A stretch of DNA of 64,000 bases from Gnetum montanum (taxonomy: Eukaryota > Streptophyta > Gnetopsida > Gnetales > Gnetaceae). The stretch is from positions 9,905 through 73,904 of the forward strand of contig MNCI01035156.1 of assembly GCA_015680685.1 (NCBI GenBank), given 5' to 3'. Below the pieces are notes generated by a model, which was given only the letters and a program-made list of their open reading frames with translations, was not told the origin of the DNA and searched no databases. Below, one piece after another: positions 45,246 through 56,056 of this stretch. The translations under genes were made by a program, and so were the position numbers. Position 1 is the first letter of the stretch; each line of letters starts with the position of its first letter.

Positions 45246-46406
45246 ATGGAGACTCAAAATCTCATTTTGACAAGGAGTATGATACTCATAAAGAGAAATG
45301 ATCTAAACAAAAATCCAATAATAAGAATGAAAATTGCAACATACAATGTGCTTACAAGATCCCTAGTTAGTGAAAAACAACATTCTCTATATCTATCATG
45401 GGCCTTGGATTGGCATGAACATCGATATCCACTCATCTTAGAAGATTTGTCATGGGAATTTTGGATGCTAATGTCTTGTGCTTACAAGAACTTTTTCCAT
45501 GGGAATTTCTATACCAATTCCAACTAGACTTTGAAAAACTAAGATACATAAGTATTTATAAGCAAAAAGGTTCTTATGGAAGTTCTTCTTTTGATCCATA
45601 TAGATTAGTATATTGCAGAAATCACAACATGGATGGTTTTACGATCTTTTATAAAGAAGCCAAGTTTGAATTGGTACAAAGATTTGAATGAAGTTTAGAA
45701 AATATGATTTTTGAAGTTCCAAAACTTCAAGTGATGGGAAAGAAAGAACAGTTATGATTTTAGAAAAATCACATAACCTTGGTAGTAATTTTAAAAATCT
45801 AGTTATCAAGAAGATATGTATGCATGGTCAACACACATTTAATTTCCAAACCAACATGTTCAGATGTTAGACTATGTCAAGGAGAATATTTGATTAAGCA
45901 AATAGATGAAAGTTTGAAAAATAAGTTATTACTATGTTATATTGATCTAGTTCCATTTATTCTTTGTGGAGACTTTAATGCAAAAGTTGAAAGTAGTGTT
46001 TATCAATTCTTAAAATATGGATCTGTAAAGAAATATTTGGAAGATAAACCTAACTTGAAGAAGATGTTTCCATCAATTCAACAAGCAATTCCATTGGCCA
46101 GTGCATATTCTACTTTGAATCTTTAGTAGATAAATTAGATTCTAAAATTTAGGAATAGATGATGTTGATGGATAGCACTCTTTAAGAACCAAAATTTACC
46201 AATTACTTTTCTATGATTAATGAGGATGGGTTAACAACATTCTTGATTAAGAATTTGGATTATATTTGGTATGATGTCCAATTCTTTCAAATTACAAAGT
46301 TACTAGAGTTGATTTCTAAAAAAGAAGTTGAAAAGAATAAAGATCAATCCTTGCCATCTTGAACAAGACCATTCGATCACATCCCACTTATGGTAGAATT
46401 ACAATT
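45246..46406 (+). pseudogene. CCR4-type deadenylase-like (EEP nuclease) pseudogene inside E7
   Basis: Relic of an endonuclease/exonuclease/phosphatase domain of the CCR4 class, which shortens mRNA poly(A) tails. In order: KIATYNVLTRSL (45327) with the metal-site Asn; SWALDWHEHRYPLI; DANVLCLQEL with the catalytic Glu (45465-45495); MDGFTIFYKEAKFELV (45630-45685); VNTHL (45824-45838); FILCGDFNAKVESSVY with GDFN (45957-46005); PLASAYSTL (46090-46120); LDYIWYD (46257-46275); and FDHIPLMVEL for the final SDH. One frameshift near 45450 and stops at 45691, about 45735, 46126 and 46360. The SWALxW block separates it from LINE endonucleases. The ~1.08-kb domain runs without introns. Confidence 0.8.
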
Positions 46407-46860
46407 ACTCCCATTAGTTCATAAGGTTGATCCAGATCAAGAAGTATCTCACTCTTACCTTTATTTGATTAATATTATTATTTTATTTATTTTTTGATTT
46501 ATATTTCAATTAGATAAGTAAAAAATATCTATGATAATAAAAATAGGGGATAAAGAATTTTCCCTACCTTCACTTGGGTAACCAGATCCAAGTTGTGCTT
46601 TGTGTGATCCTAGTTAGGACTAGTGATTAGTGGTTCAAAAATTTTTAATTCACCTTTTGTCATTATCTTATAAAATGAAGTAAGTATCAAGAAATTAATA
46701 TTTAATTTTCCATATATTTTTCTCACATATATTTTATTTACAAAGTAAGCAAGAAACAACTTCAAGTTCAAAGAAAATCATATTATTGGAGCACAAAATC
46801 ATGAAAGAAATTATTGGAACTTGGAAAAGAAAGAGAACATGGACTCATTCAAGGACAAAT
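46407..46860. other. E7 3' untranslated stretch
   Basis: AT-rich, no frame. It may include the 3' untranslated part of the captured transcript; no poly(A) tract is visible at the end of the domain. Confidence 0.4.
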
Positions 46861-46861
46861 A

Positions 46862-46880
46862 AAACCTAAGGTGGGTATAT
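46862..46880 (+). other. E7 polypurine-like tract
   Basis: 'aaacctaaggtgggtatat' directly before the 3' LTR; purine-rich but with pyrimidine interruptions. Confidence 0.5.
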
Positions 46881-47455
46881 TTTCACATCCCCATTCCCAA
46901 ACGATGTTATTGCCTGATGAATATGGTGTCTCTTCATAACAAGGGTTATTGTCATCTTAACAAGACCTAAAAGGGTAGTTGTGCTTAAGATCCAAAAGGG
47001 CATGTTGTAATAACAGACGTGCCTCTTAAGGTAACCTTTGTAGGTTTGACCTAAAGCATTTATACCTAGGGTTAGAGGTCATGCTGGCATGGAGTGGTAG
47101 AGCTTGTACAAGCAAGTCACAGGAAACTAGATGAAGTGGGACAAGAAGTGGACTGACCATCCCTTTTAGCTAGGTTATAGGCCTAACCATGGTGGTAGTG
47201 TTGGATTGCTTCTAAGGGATAGATGCTAAAGGAAGAAAACCCCAAGGAACACTCTCAAAGCATGATTCAGATATGATATTCCATATTAATAAAACGTTCT
47301 TTTCTTTCTCTATTTGCATTTTTTGTATTATTTCCTTTATACATAATGTCAAATATCACATATATTTCACATTTGGTATATTTTATTTGTACACTTAATG
47401 TCTAATATGTCATATATTTGGCATTTGCCATGACATTTGAGGATGGGCTATCACA
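46881..47455 (+). repeat. E7 3' LTR
   Basis: 575 bp. Clear copy of 41482-42055; start decayed to TTTCACATCC. AATAAA near 47287. Confidence 0.9.
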
Positions 47456-47460
47456 TTGAA

Positions 47461-49615
47461 GGTAAAAAATCCCAGCAAAAATTGGTTCATAAACTATTAG
47501 TAACAGCATAGCTTCAAAATTAAAGAATAAAGAGAATAAATGAATACAATGGGGGAGGATTTCATGTGAATATTGTAGCATAGGCATTGGTAATTATTGT
47601 TCCAAGGATGATCCCTTAGAGCTCCTTATATATTTCTCAAGTTACAAAAGTAAACCCAAAAATAAAGGGCATAAGATAACATATTTTTGATGTCGATTGG
47701 TATGGGAACAAAATTTAAAGTAAAGGAAATATAAATTAGATAATAATAAGAATCAAAATAGAATAATTAAGGTAGGAATATCCATGGTGTAGAAAATCAA
47801 GGTAGATTTACCTGAATTTCTTCATCCATCATACAATATGCATGATCTAGTCAAATTCCATGGATAAGGCTAGCGCACTATCTATATTGTTAAGTATTTA
47901 TTGTAGGTTACTATCTTCTCACATAGATTAGTGTAATATCTTGGATATTCTTATGCCAATTTGACTATAATATCCAATATTATTCTAAGTACCTAGCTAA
48001 CCCTAATGCTAATTCCAATGTCAATGTTAGCATCAATAATCTCGATGACTACAAAATATGATCCTTGACCTTTATCTTAAATAGTTGACATCATCCCTTG
48101 GCCTCACAAATTTCTCAGCATCCTATTAACATCATTTTAAATTAGTTTAGGCATAAAATGGGACCCTCGAAGGCTCAAAGTAGCACTTGGACAAAATTGA
48201 CAATTTTTTTCTAATTATTGGTGACACTAATGCTAATGTGACATCAATGTAGCCTTTAGTGGGACTTGTATAAATCAAGTCCTAAGGTCAAACTTGTCTA
48301 GTTTGAACTTCACATGAATTCTAAGTGAACTTCATTAAACTTCGAAGTCAAATTTGGTAATATTAGGGCTATAAATATGAGCTTAAATTTTAAATGTGGG
48401 GTTCATTTCTTAAGATCTAAAGCACTTGTCAAAATTTCTAGAGATTAAGAATATGTGCAATGGATCACTTAGCATCTACCATATACTCCATGGCCATCAC
48501 AACACCTCCATAGCCCTAGCACTAACGTTGAAGTAGTGGTAATATCAACTCCCAAAGATACAATTTTTTAGCATTAGTATCAATTTCTAAAGTTAAAAAT
48601 TTTTTAGATCCAACATCAATGATGAGGCCCTTAGCCAAAACAACCCTATTTTTTTTAGAATTGATTCTAGATTAATCTTATAGCTTTTCTACTTTCTAAG
48701 TAACCACTTATTATTAATTTTTCCATACTTACATGTTTATCAACACTTGTAGTTTTGGCCCTTCTTAGGAGGCAAACAATTTCATTTTCATTAATAAAGT
48801 GTTTTTGTTATTTGGGAAGGAAAGATAACCCCTTCATCCCATATCATAGCATCTCATATTTAATATTTTATGCTCTTTTACCCATGATTTAAACTTACAA
48901 TTTATTCTATTGCTTATAGTACATTCCATACTTATTATATTTTTCAACATTTTATATTTAGTCATTTTTTCAACAATAAACACTTAGTTGTCTTCAACAT
49001 AAAACTCTTACACTTTATCATTTTCCTACCATTCCTAGCTCATGTTTGGTAGGTTAATTTTACATTGAATTAGATATTTTTTCTTCATTATGTCATTATC
49101 ATTGGTTTAAGTAAAGGTTATATCAAATTAAAGATCATTTGTGGCTATAAACTAAGTATTTCAACACTTAGTTTGTGGAGGTATTCTTGTGGGATGTAAA
49201 GAACATTTTTGCATGAACAAATCCTTTTTATATTTTAGAAGAAAAGGTCAAATTCATAGTATACTAGTTGCCAACTTAAGAAGGGACCACCACTTTGAGT
49301 GATCATACAGTGTTTATTTCTTTAGTCATAAGACCTGGGTTCTAGTCTTTGCAAATCCACTTAAAAAGCAATTAGGCTTTCATTCATCTACTTTCCTCCT
49401 AGGGCTCCATCTTAGCAAAATGAATATTAAGCCTTTGGTTGATGATTCTTTACTAGTTAACAACTTATAGTTGTTTACATATAACATCATTACCAAAAAA
49501 AAGATGAAATGAACTTTTTGAAAGTCTTTATTTCAAATAGCAAAAATCCATACTAGTTTTAAATAACATTTTTTTATCTCATTTATATGTCTATGTTGGT
49601 TCTAGCTTGCACTTT
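47461..49615. other. AT-rich region without a recognised gene
   Basis: Continuation of the pre-E7 sequence (41379-41476). No open frame of note; short phrases such as 'ccctaatgctaattccaatg' and 'cactaatgctaatgtgacatc' recur between 48000 and 48250 without clear period. Nothing else seen. Confidence 0.4.
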
Positions 49616-50478
49616 TGATGACCAACGAGTATACCCTATGCCTAAGCATACAAATCACTAGTGTTCACTAAGAGATTCGGTCGAATTCTATAAACTTTAG
49701 CTCTGTAAGTGCACTGGGTCTAGGCAATGAATATCAAGGATGTGATCGTTGTCTTTTCAACTTCACTTGTGAAATGTAAGTGTATGGTTAAGTGTAACTG
49801 AGGTATATGATTTTTATCATTTTATATGTTTTTGTTTAAATCACTTAAGTGTTGGAAAATAAAGTAATTAAATGTCTAGCTAATATAATAACTAAGTAAT
49901 TAGCTTAGCTAATCCTAACATAAGTATCTATTCTCATTTACCATACACATCTTGAACAACATTGCAACATTACTAAGTTACAAAGTGTTAAGTGCTACTG
50001 GGATTACCAAACATTAATGTATGCTCGAAATTGTCATACTTATGTGTTTTAATTAATTTCTATTTAATTAATTAATCATATGTATTAAAGTAAATTAGTC
50101 AAATAATAAATGCATCAAGTAAACATTAATCTACTTCTAGATGTTTTAAGGTTTGTAAGAAAAGCTCATCTTTATTGTCGATTACACCAAGGTGCCTTGG
50201 TACATCAGTGTTTGAATAAAGATTTGTACACTTCTCACTCCTCCTACAGGTACTTAGAAAATATTCTAACTATTAAATGAACAAAATGCAAGAGCTTCGC
50301 TAGGATACTAACTATGGAATGTCATAAATGCAATTAGTGAGCACATATTTATAGCTAAAGATAGATACTACATTGATGGGATCACATCAATGCATTAAAC
50401 CATGCATCTACACAACCACATCGATGGGGTCGCATCAAGGGGATCATGTTGATGCAGCTCAAGAAAGATGCTTCATCA
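49616..50478 (-). repeat. E5 3' LTR
   Basis: 863 bp, TGATGACC...CTTCATCA. TATA-like TATAAATATG on the minus strand near 50345-50354. The palindromic stretch (50370-50455) is built on CATTGATGGGATCACATCAATG, not on GATATC. The target repeat may be ACTTT (49611-49615); its partner is outside the window. Confidence 0.85.
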
Positions 50479-50689
50479 CACTCTCACAACTGAATGAAAA
50501 CTCATCTTGGAGTGAACAAAAGGAGGAACAAGTTCTTTACAAAATTTTAGGAAAATATGGGATTATTGACTAACTACAAACACAAAAATCCTCTAATGGC
50601 TTGAAAGAAAGGAAGAAAATCATATGGTCCTAAGTAGTGAAGGCTCCTAAGGTGCTAAAGAACCTTGTCTTACCTCTGATGCATGCAGT

Positions 50690-52913
50690 TATTGAGGAGG
50701 TGGTTGTGGCTATATTGCTATAGCTCCAACTTTTGGTATAGGATAGAAAGCATCTAACAATACTTTCATCTTCTCCTCCTTACTCCTAGGATGATACATA
50801 GTCTATGTAGCATCACTAATGTGAGCTAGTATGGGAACATCCCAAGGATAGGGCATTATAAGAAACAACTCTTTAATATTAACAAACTAGGTAGCAAACT
50901 ATTTTCATTTTATGTCACACACCCTGAGTGCATTTCATAGCTCTTGGTAGTCATTCATTCTTTTAGCCAAGTTCTCTATTGTTGATCTTTGATCAGTGAA
51001 CCTTGCCTTGAGAACCTCAAGTTTTGCATTTATTATCTTAAGGTTTTGCTTTGTCTCTTTATGGTGCTTGAAATCTACCTTGTATACAGGATACAAGCTA
51101 GCCACTTGCTTTCCCAACTCTAACCTCATTCTTTTGGTAGTCAGCATTGCCAAGTTTGAGTAACAGAGGTTGGTAAGCTCCATGTGCTCTATCATCTTCT
51201 TAATCTATAACTTCTTTAGGTGAATTTTTCCTTTGTTGTACATGTTTAGTCCATCAAAGATGGGCTACCACACATTGGCTTCTTTCTTAAGCTGCTAGAG
51301 GGCCTCATTCACCTTTGCCTTCAATAGCTAGATGTGTTCTTCATTGATTTCCTTCTACAAAATAACTTGGTCCCTATAGTGGTACTTGATCCTTTCAAAT
51401 TTGAGTGTATCATTTTTCTAGGAGGTGAATTCAATTACAGACTTCGAGTAACGGGCATGCACCTCCTCCATTAAGAGATTTCGATTTTCTGCTACCAACC
51501 TTCTTAATGTAGTGTTTACTTTAGCAAGCTACTCTTGCTATTGTTGGATGAATTCAATCATTTATTCTTTTTACATCTTGACATTGTGTAGCTGATGGTT
51601 TTCTTGGATTAACCTTATGTTTTAGAGGACCTCTAACAAGTCCTTTTGAATGTTATATGGAGTGGTATCAATAAGGAGTTGGTCGAAGACCACCAACTCC
51701 TTCACATACTTAGCCTCTTTGAGTTTTTGTTGAAGCTATTGGAAAGCTTCATCTCTTGAGACTACTTGGATGAGTATTATGGGATCAGAAAGGCAAGCTC
51801 TAAGTCACCTAACTTCCACAACCAAGTGTTGAATTTTAGCTTAAGCTTTTTCTAGTTAGGAATTAATAATAAGAACCTTTCCCTTAGCCTTAATCAACTT
51901 TCGCTAGATTACTAAAATGGTTTCTAGGATATCAAAGATATATAGAATAGATTTCCCAATTCCTACTAATTGGTCCAGTAACTCTTTGAGCTAGGTTGCA
52001 TTGAATCTCCCACTTGGTGCTCTTGCAAACACCTACATGTCTCTAGGTACAGCTACATTCAGTACAGATTTCACAAGGGTGTTAAGTGCATCAAGCACTT
52101 TATCAACTGCCACCTCTACTACCATTTCCTATCCTTAGTGCTAAATTACTAGAATAGTTTCCCCCTCACCCTCCTCCAAACACACTAAAAAGGTAGTACA
52201 TGCATAGGTAGAGAAGGCTATTATCTTGCTAGGCCTCACTATCAAATTGAGGTGGTAAGCCACCATCTTAAAATATGCACATTCTCCCATCATGAGTGCA
52301 TAAAGCTTCTTATGTTAACACCGTAGCACCATTGAACACACTCCTTCTTAACCTTAGGGTTCACTTACATTGATATCTCTACCAAGGTTGCTCTAGTTTT
52401 TGATAACCCAAGGGCTTCATAAATGCCCTTCACCAAGTAGGACATAGACATATCCTTGACATTCATAGCAGCATCTTCCTACGTATTATTCTAGAAGAGC
52501 ATTCTTTTGCCCATGTACCATTCTTCACTTGAACTGAGAATAGGCCACATGGGGAAAATCTAGAGTTATACTTTGACATTTTATGGGGAAAATTCTAGGA
52601 AAGATCCAAAGTGTAGTTTAGGAAGAACTATTTTTTGGATGTTCCTAGACCCAATTTTCCTTAGACATGCCTCTGCTAGAGTGACCTCAAGGTTAGTTCT
52701 AGGCCTAAATATCTCATCTTAGTGGGACTACTCTATTTCAACTTCTGAAATCTATCAAATAGATTCCACTTTGGGGTCCTCACAAATAGGTCCCATTGCA
52801 TGTGTATCTACTACCTACTCCTAGGGCTACTCTTGTTGGTCCCTTCCAATTCTAGGCTACTTATCCCTTGGTTGGAATGGTCCTTCCCACAATTTCTTTG
52901 GTCTTGGCACCAT
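50690..52913 (-). pseudogene. Coiled-coil 3' ORF of E5 (copy B)
   Basis: A degraded ORF of about 740 codons from the ATG at 52913, which directly follows an acceptor-like ATCATAG with GCTAAT 30 bases upstream on the minus strand. The N-terminus (VPRPKKLWEGPFQPRD) is Pro/basic; then LPKLHFGSFLEF, a Trp-rich middle (EEWYMGKRM, ECVQWCYGVNIRSFMHS), and from about 51850 down to 50935 long heptad-like helices (VSRDEAFQ, LQQKLKEAKYVKELVV, NAKLEVLKARFTDQRS). The end (PYPWDV...HPRSKEEKMKVLLDAF) matches copy A at 1381-1662. Most breaks are Gln codons turned to stops. No signal peptide or membrane helix seen. It occupies the env-like position; function unknown. Confidence 0.6.
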
Positions 52914-53019
52914 CTATGATCACAACATGACCAAGTATTAGCATTTAGTATGTAAATTTATAACATTTGAGTATCTTATATCTTAAATGAGTTATACTTA
53001 GCTAAGTTGTGATCATGGT

Positions 53020-53895
53020 TGATGAGCGACGAGGTATCCCTAAGCCCAACCATACATATGACAAGTGTTCATGCATGATCTAGTTGAATTTCATGGATGG
53101 GACTAATTATGGCATCTAGATCACTATGCCTTGATCGCAGTTTGTTGTCTTCCCACTTGGACTAGTGGTAGCTTTGTCACGTATGGTTTAGTCCAAAGTG
53201 AGGCATATGATTCATATTATTTTATATTTTATTTTTCTATTATTAACAATAGGCTAAAACTCAATTTATAATCAATTAAACTAATCTAGTTGCTAATTAA
53301 TAATCAACTACCCTAACATAAGTATCCAATATCACTTTGCATGCACATCCTGAACACATATAACACTGCTAGGTTACCAAATGTTAAGTGTTTGTGGGAT
53401 TACCAAGAGTCATACACATGCTCAAAGAAATCATACTTATGTGCTTGATTAATTAACATGCATTAAAATGTAAATATTAACTAAATACATGAGAAGTAAA
53501 TTGCATGGAAAGTAAATCTAATTTAAGTCAAAGTGTTGCAATGAATAAGAATCAATCTCAATCTTATTCTCATTCATGGAATATGTCTAGGTACATTACC
53601 ACTTGAATAAGACTCCATACAATTGACTCAGATTCACTTTTTGGGTACTCATTGACTATTTTATAAGATTACAAAATAAAACTACAAGAGTTTAGCTACA
53701 CTATTAACAAAACTATGAAAAAATAATGCAAAACTATTGCCCAAAGTATGCACCCAAGTGTATATTTATAGGTTGGCCTGTACCCCCGATATCATATATC
53801 TGATAACACATCTAGGGGCCCAATATTAGGTATTTGATATTGGGGCTCTAATATCATATATCTAATATTAAAGCTAGGAAAATCATGAATCATCA
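53020..53895 (-). repeat. E6 3' LTR
   Basis: 876 bp, TGATGAGCGACG...ATCATCA. TATA-like box near 53762-53770. The palindromic motifs in U3 are GATATCATATATCTGAT and CAATATTAGGTATTTGATATTG (53790-53870). Confidence 0.92.
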
Positions 53896-53905
53896 TACCC
53901 CCACA
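53896..53905 (-). other. E6 polypurine tract
   Basis: TGTGGGGGTA on the minus strand, directly before the 3' LTR. Confidence 0.75.
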
Positions 53906-54384
53906 ACTAAATGAAAACTTTTCCTTGAGTTAAACAAAGTAAGGAATAAGTTCCTTATAAAATATTGAGAATATATGGGATTATTAATTGATATGCAAAC
54001 TATTGACTGATTTTGAGTGCCACATTACAAAATTTTATTCAAGTGGATGCATAGAAAGTGACAGAGTGACATAAAGACTAGATAGACATTGAAGATTAAA
54101 AAATTTGTAGAGGTCTTAAAGAATCCATTGAAGATGATTCTTTGTGTTGGTGCTAACAGTGGTAGACTTTTAACCTTTATTGTTATGTCAATGCTTCTCT
54201 GGTTATGTAGAACATTCTTGAAGGGTGGGCTGAAATTTCTTTTCATCGCCTCATGGATCTAGCAAACATGTGAAGCTCAAGCTGCTATCTTGTATGTGCT
54301 ATGATGTGTCCATGGTCATATCCTTCATTGTCCCTCTCTTGGCTTTGTTTTCATGCCTGGAAAAAGAACTTATTCCTTAGGTGC

Positions 54385-54445
54385 TTCTTTTAGCATCACC
54401 TGCAATTAGCAAAGGATCAACATTAGTTATGGTAAATTTTCCTTT
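54385..54445 (-). promoter_or_regulatory. E6 conserved branch-point/acceptor-like block
   Basis: On the minus strand: ACTAATGTTGATCC, then TTTGCTAATTGCAG, then GTGATG. It lies in the same place as the acceptor-ATG block of E1, E2 and E5. The ORF after it stops within ten codons. Confidence 0.45.
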
Positions 54446-56056
54446 ATAATTAACCGTTTTCAAATCCCTTAGTTTTCTTTTAAGCATAAGGTGATTAAAG
54501 CATACTATGCCCAAGGCTATGAGGTAACTAAAATCATCAAGTTGTTCACATCATTTTGATCAATTACTATTAGTTACCATGATGTTCAAAAATAGGATGT
54601 TGGAAAAATTTTAAAAATTTTAAAGTAGGCATCCCTAGCCCCCATGACTAATAAGCGTAACTCTAGAAGCACATAAGTTTTTGAATAATTGAAACCAATG
54701 GTTCAATTCAGAAGATGGCCAAGAAATACTAATTGATATGGAAATAGAAAAATAGGAAAAATTAATGAAAATAAATCTCAAAATCATGCATAAATTTAGA
54801 AAAATTGTCATTCATGTTCTAGAAGATGTGAAGGTTAGTTCAAAGCCATGATCAACAAAAGTTATGTAAGTGGGTCCTTCCCAAAGTAGACTCCTACCAT
54901 AATGCCCTTGCATAACCACTTCTATAGATGTCCATGGACATTGGAGAAGTTAAATGTAGACCATGATTTTATTCCAAACAACACACAACTATCATGGTTA
55001 GGATGTTGCACTATACTACACAAAACCAAAAGGCTCATAATCACATGTAGTAGTGAGGTGAATAATGGAATGAGAAGGGATTGCAAAGATTGAGCTGTAA
55101 GGTACTTTGACCATGTCCATAATAGGTTCTTGTGACAGGTGTGATTAAAATGATAAACATACCTATCCATCCAAGTTTAGACCAAGTCCATACCATGAAT
55201 AGTGACCTTACATCAATGTGTTCCATCTTGCCCACCATCATGAGTTCATAACCACCTCAAAGAATAATCAACACTCCAAAAAGAAAAGAAGGAAGAAAGG
55301 TTCTTTGTTAGAGGGGCACCTTCAAGCATGGGTGACATGTCTCTCTAGCCCCATAACTAGTGCTTGTAGCCTGTTATTGTGTCTAACAGGTGTGCTTTGA
55401 ATTTCCATTATTGTTTTTCTTCTTCTTCTTCTTCTTATTTTTTTTTAATGGGAACCACACCATGCAAAAATAGATCTTCCTTTTTATTGGTTGATGGAGA
55501 AGTGATGATACATTCTACAAGGAGTCATAAACCACATGAAGGAAGTCAAGAAGAAAAACCAACAAGTTTCCTTGAGATAACACCCTTACAATTCCCAATT
55601 GGTCATTTCCTTTTTCTTCAAGGTACAATGATCATTGATGAATTTTAGTCTCATTAAAGAAGAACCAAATTGTTTCCATGAAAAATACCTTTTATTTAGA
55701 GAACTGGAGGGATGAATGAGGTGGTCTCACTACTTTACATAATTACGTACCCAATCATCTTGATAGCATAGCACAAAAAATCCAACATATAGCATTGACT
55801 TTTGCATCATGACTTGGCAATTTTATGAATAAAAACATAAAATACATTCATAAAACATAAAGACAATTACTTAATAAAAGAGAAAAATATAAAGAAAAGA
55901 AGAATATTAAGAAATTGAAAGCATATGAAGAATCAAAAAAATTCTAGAACGGATAAGCAAATTAGTTACTTCCATGCATCTTTAAAACAATTTTATATTA
56001 TCATTTTTAAGCCACTAGGTGTCTTTTGGTTTAGTGGCTACTATGTAGACTAGATT
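54446..56056 (-). other. E6 long untranslated 3' region
   Basis: No sense-strand frame. Blocks shared with E1, E2 and E5: 'gggtccttcccaaagtagac' (54873), 'ccataactagtgcttgtagc' (55351), 'ggtgtgctttgaatttcc' (55389), 'accacaccatgcaaa' (55453). A (CTT)n run lies at 55420-55437. Confidence 0.6.

Larger units (their letters stand above)
41482..47455 (+). mobile_element. E7: LTR element without recognised gag/pol, carrying a CCR4-type domain
   Basis: Two 574/575-bp LTRs with extended inverted termini (TGTTACATCCCC...GGGATGTCACA) and a perfect target repeat TTGAA (41477-41481 and 47456-47460). An iMet-like PBS after the left LTR and a purine-rich tract before the right LTR place it on the plus strand. 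The 4.8-kb interior shows no gag, protease, RT or integrase; it holds AT-rich spacer, a ~100-bp tandem repeat, a GC-richer low-complexity part and, at 45246-46406, an intron-less CCR4-like nuclease relic in sense orientation. It looks like a large non-autonomous element that captured a host transcript. Confidence 0.88.

Noticed and set aside
45246-46406. LINE (non-LTR) endonuclease as the identity of the EEP domain
   Set aside because: The SWALxW block, the MDGFTIFYK stretch and the SAYSTL...LDYI order fit CCR4-type enzymes; no LINE RT follows, and the region lies within LTR borders.
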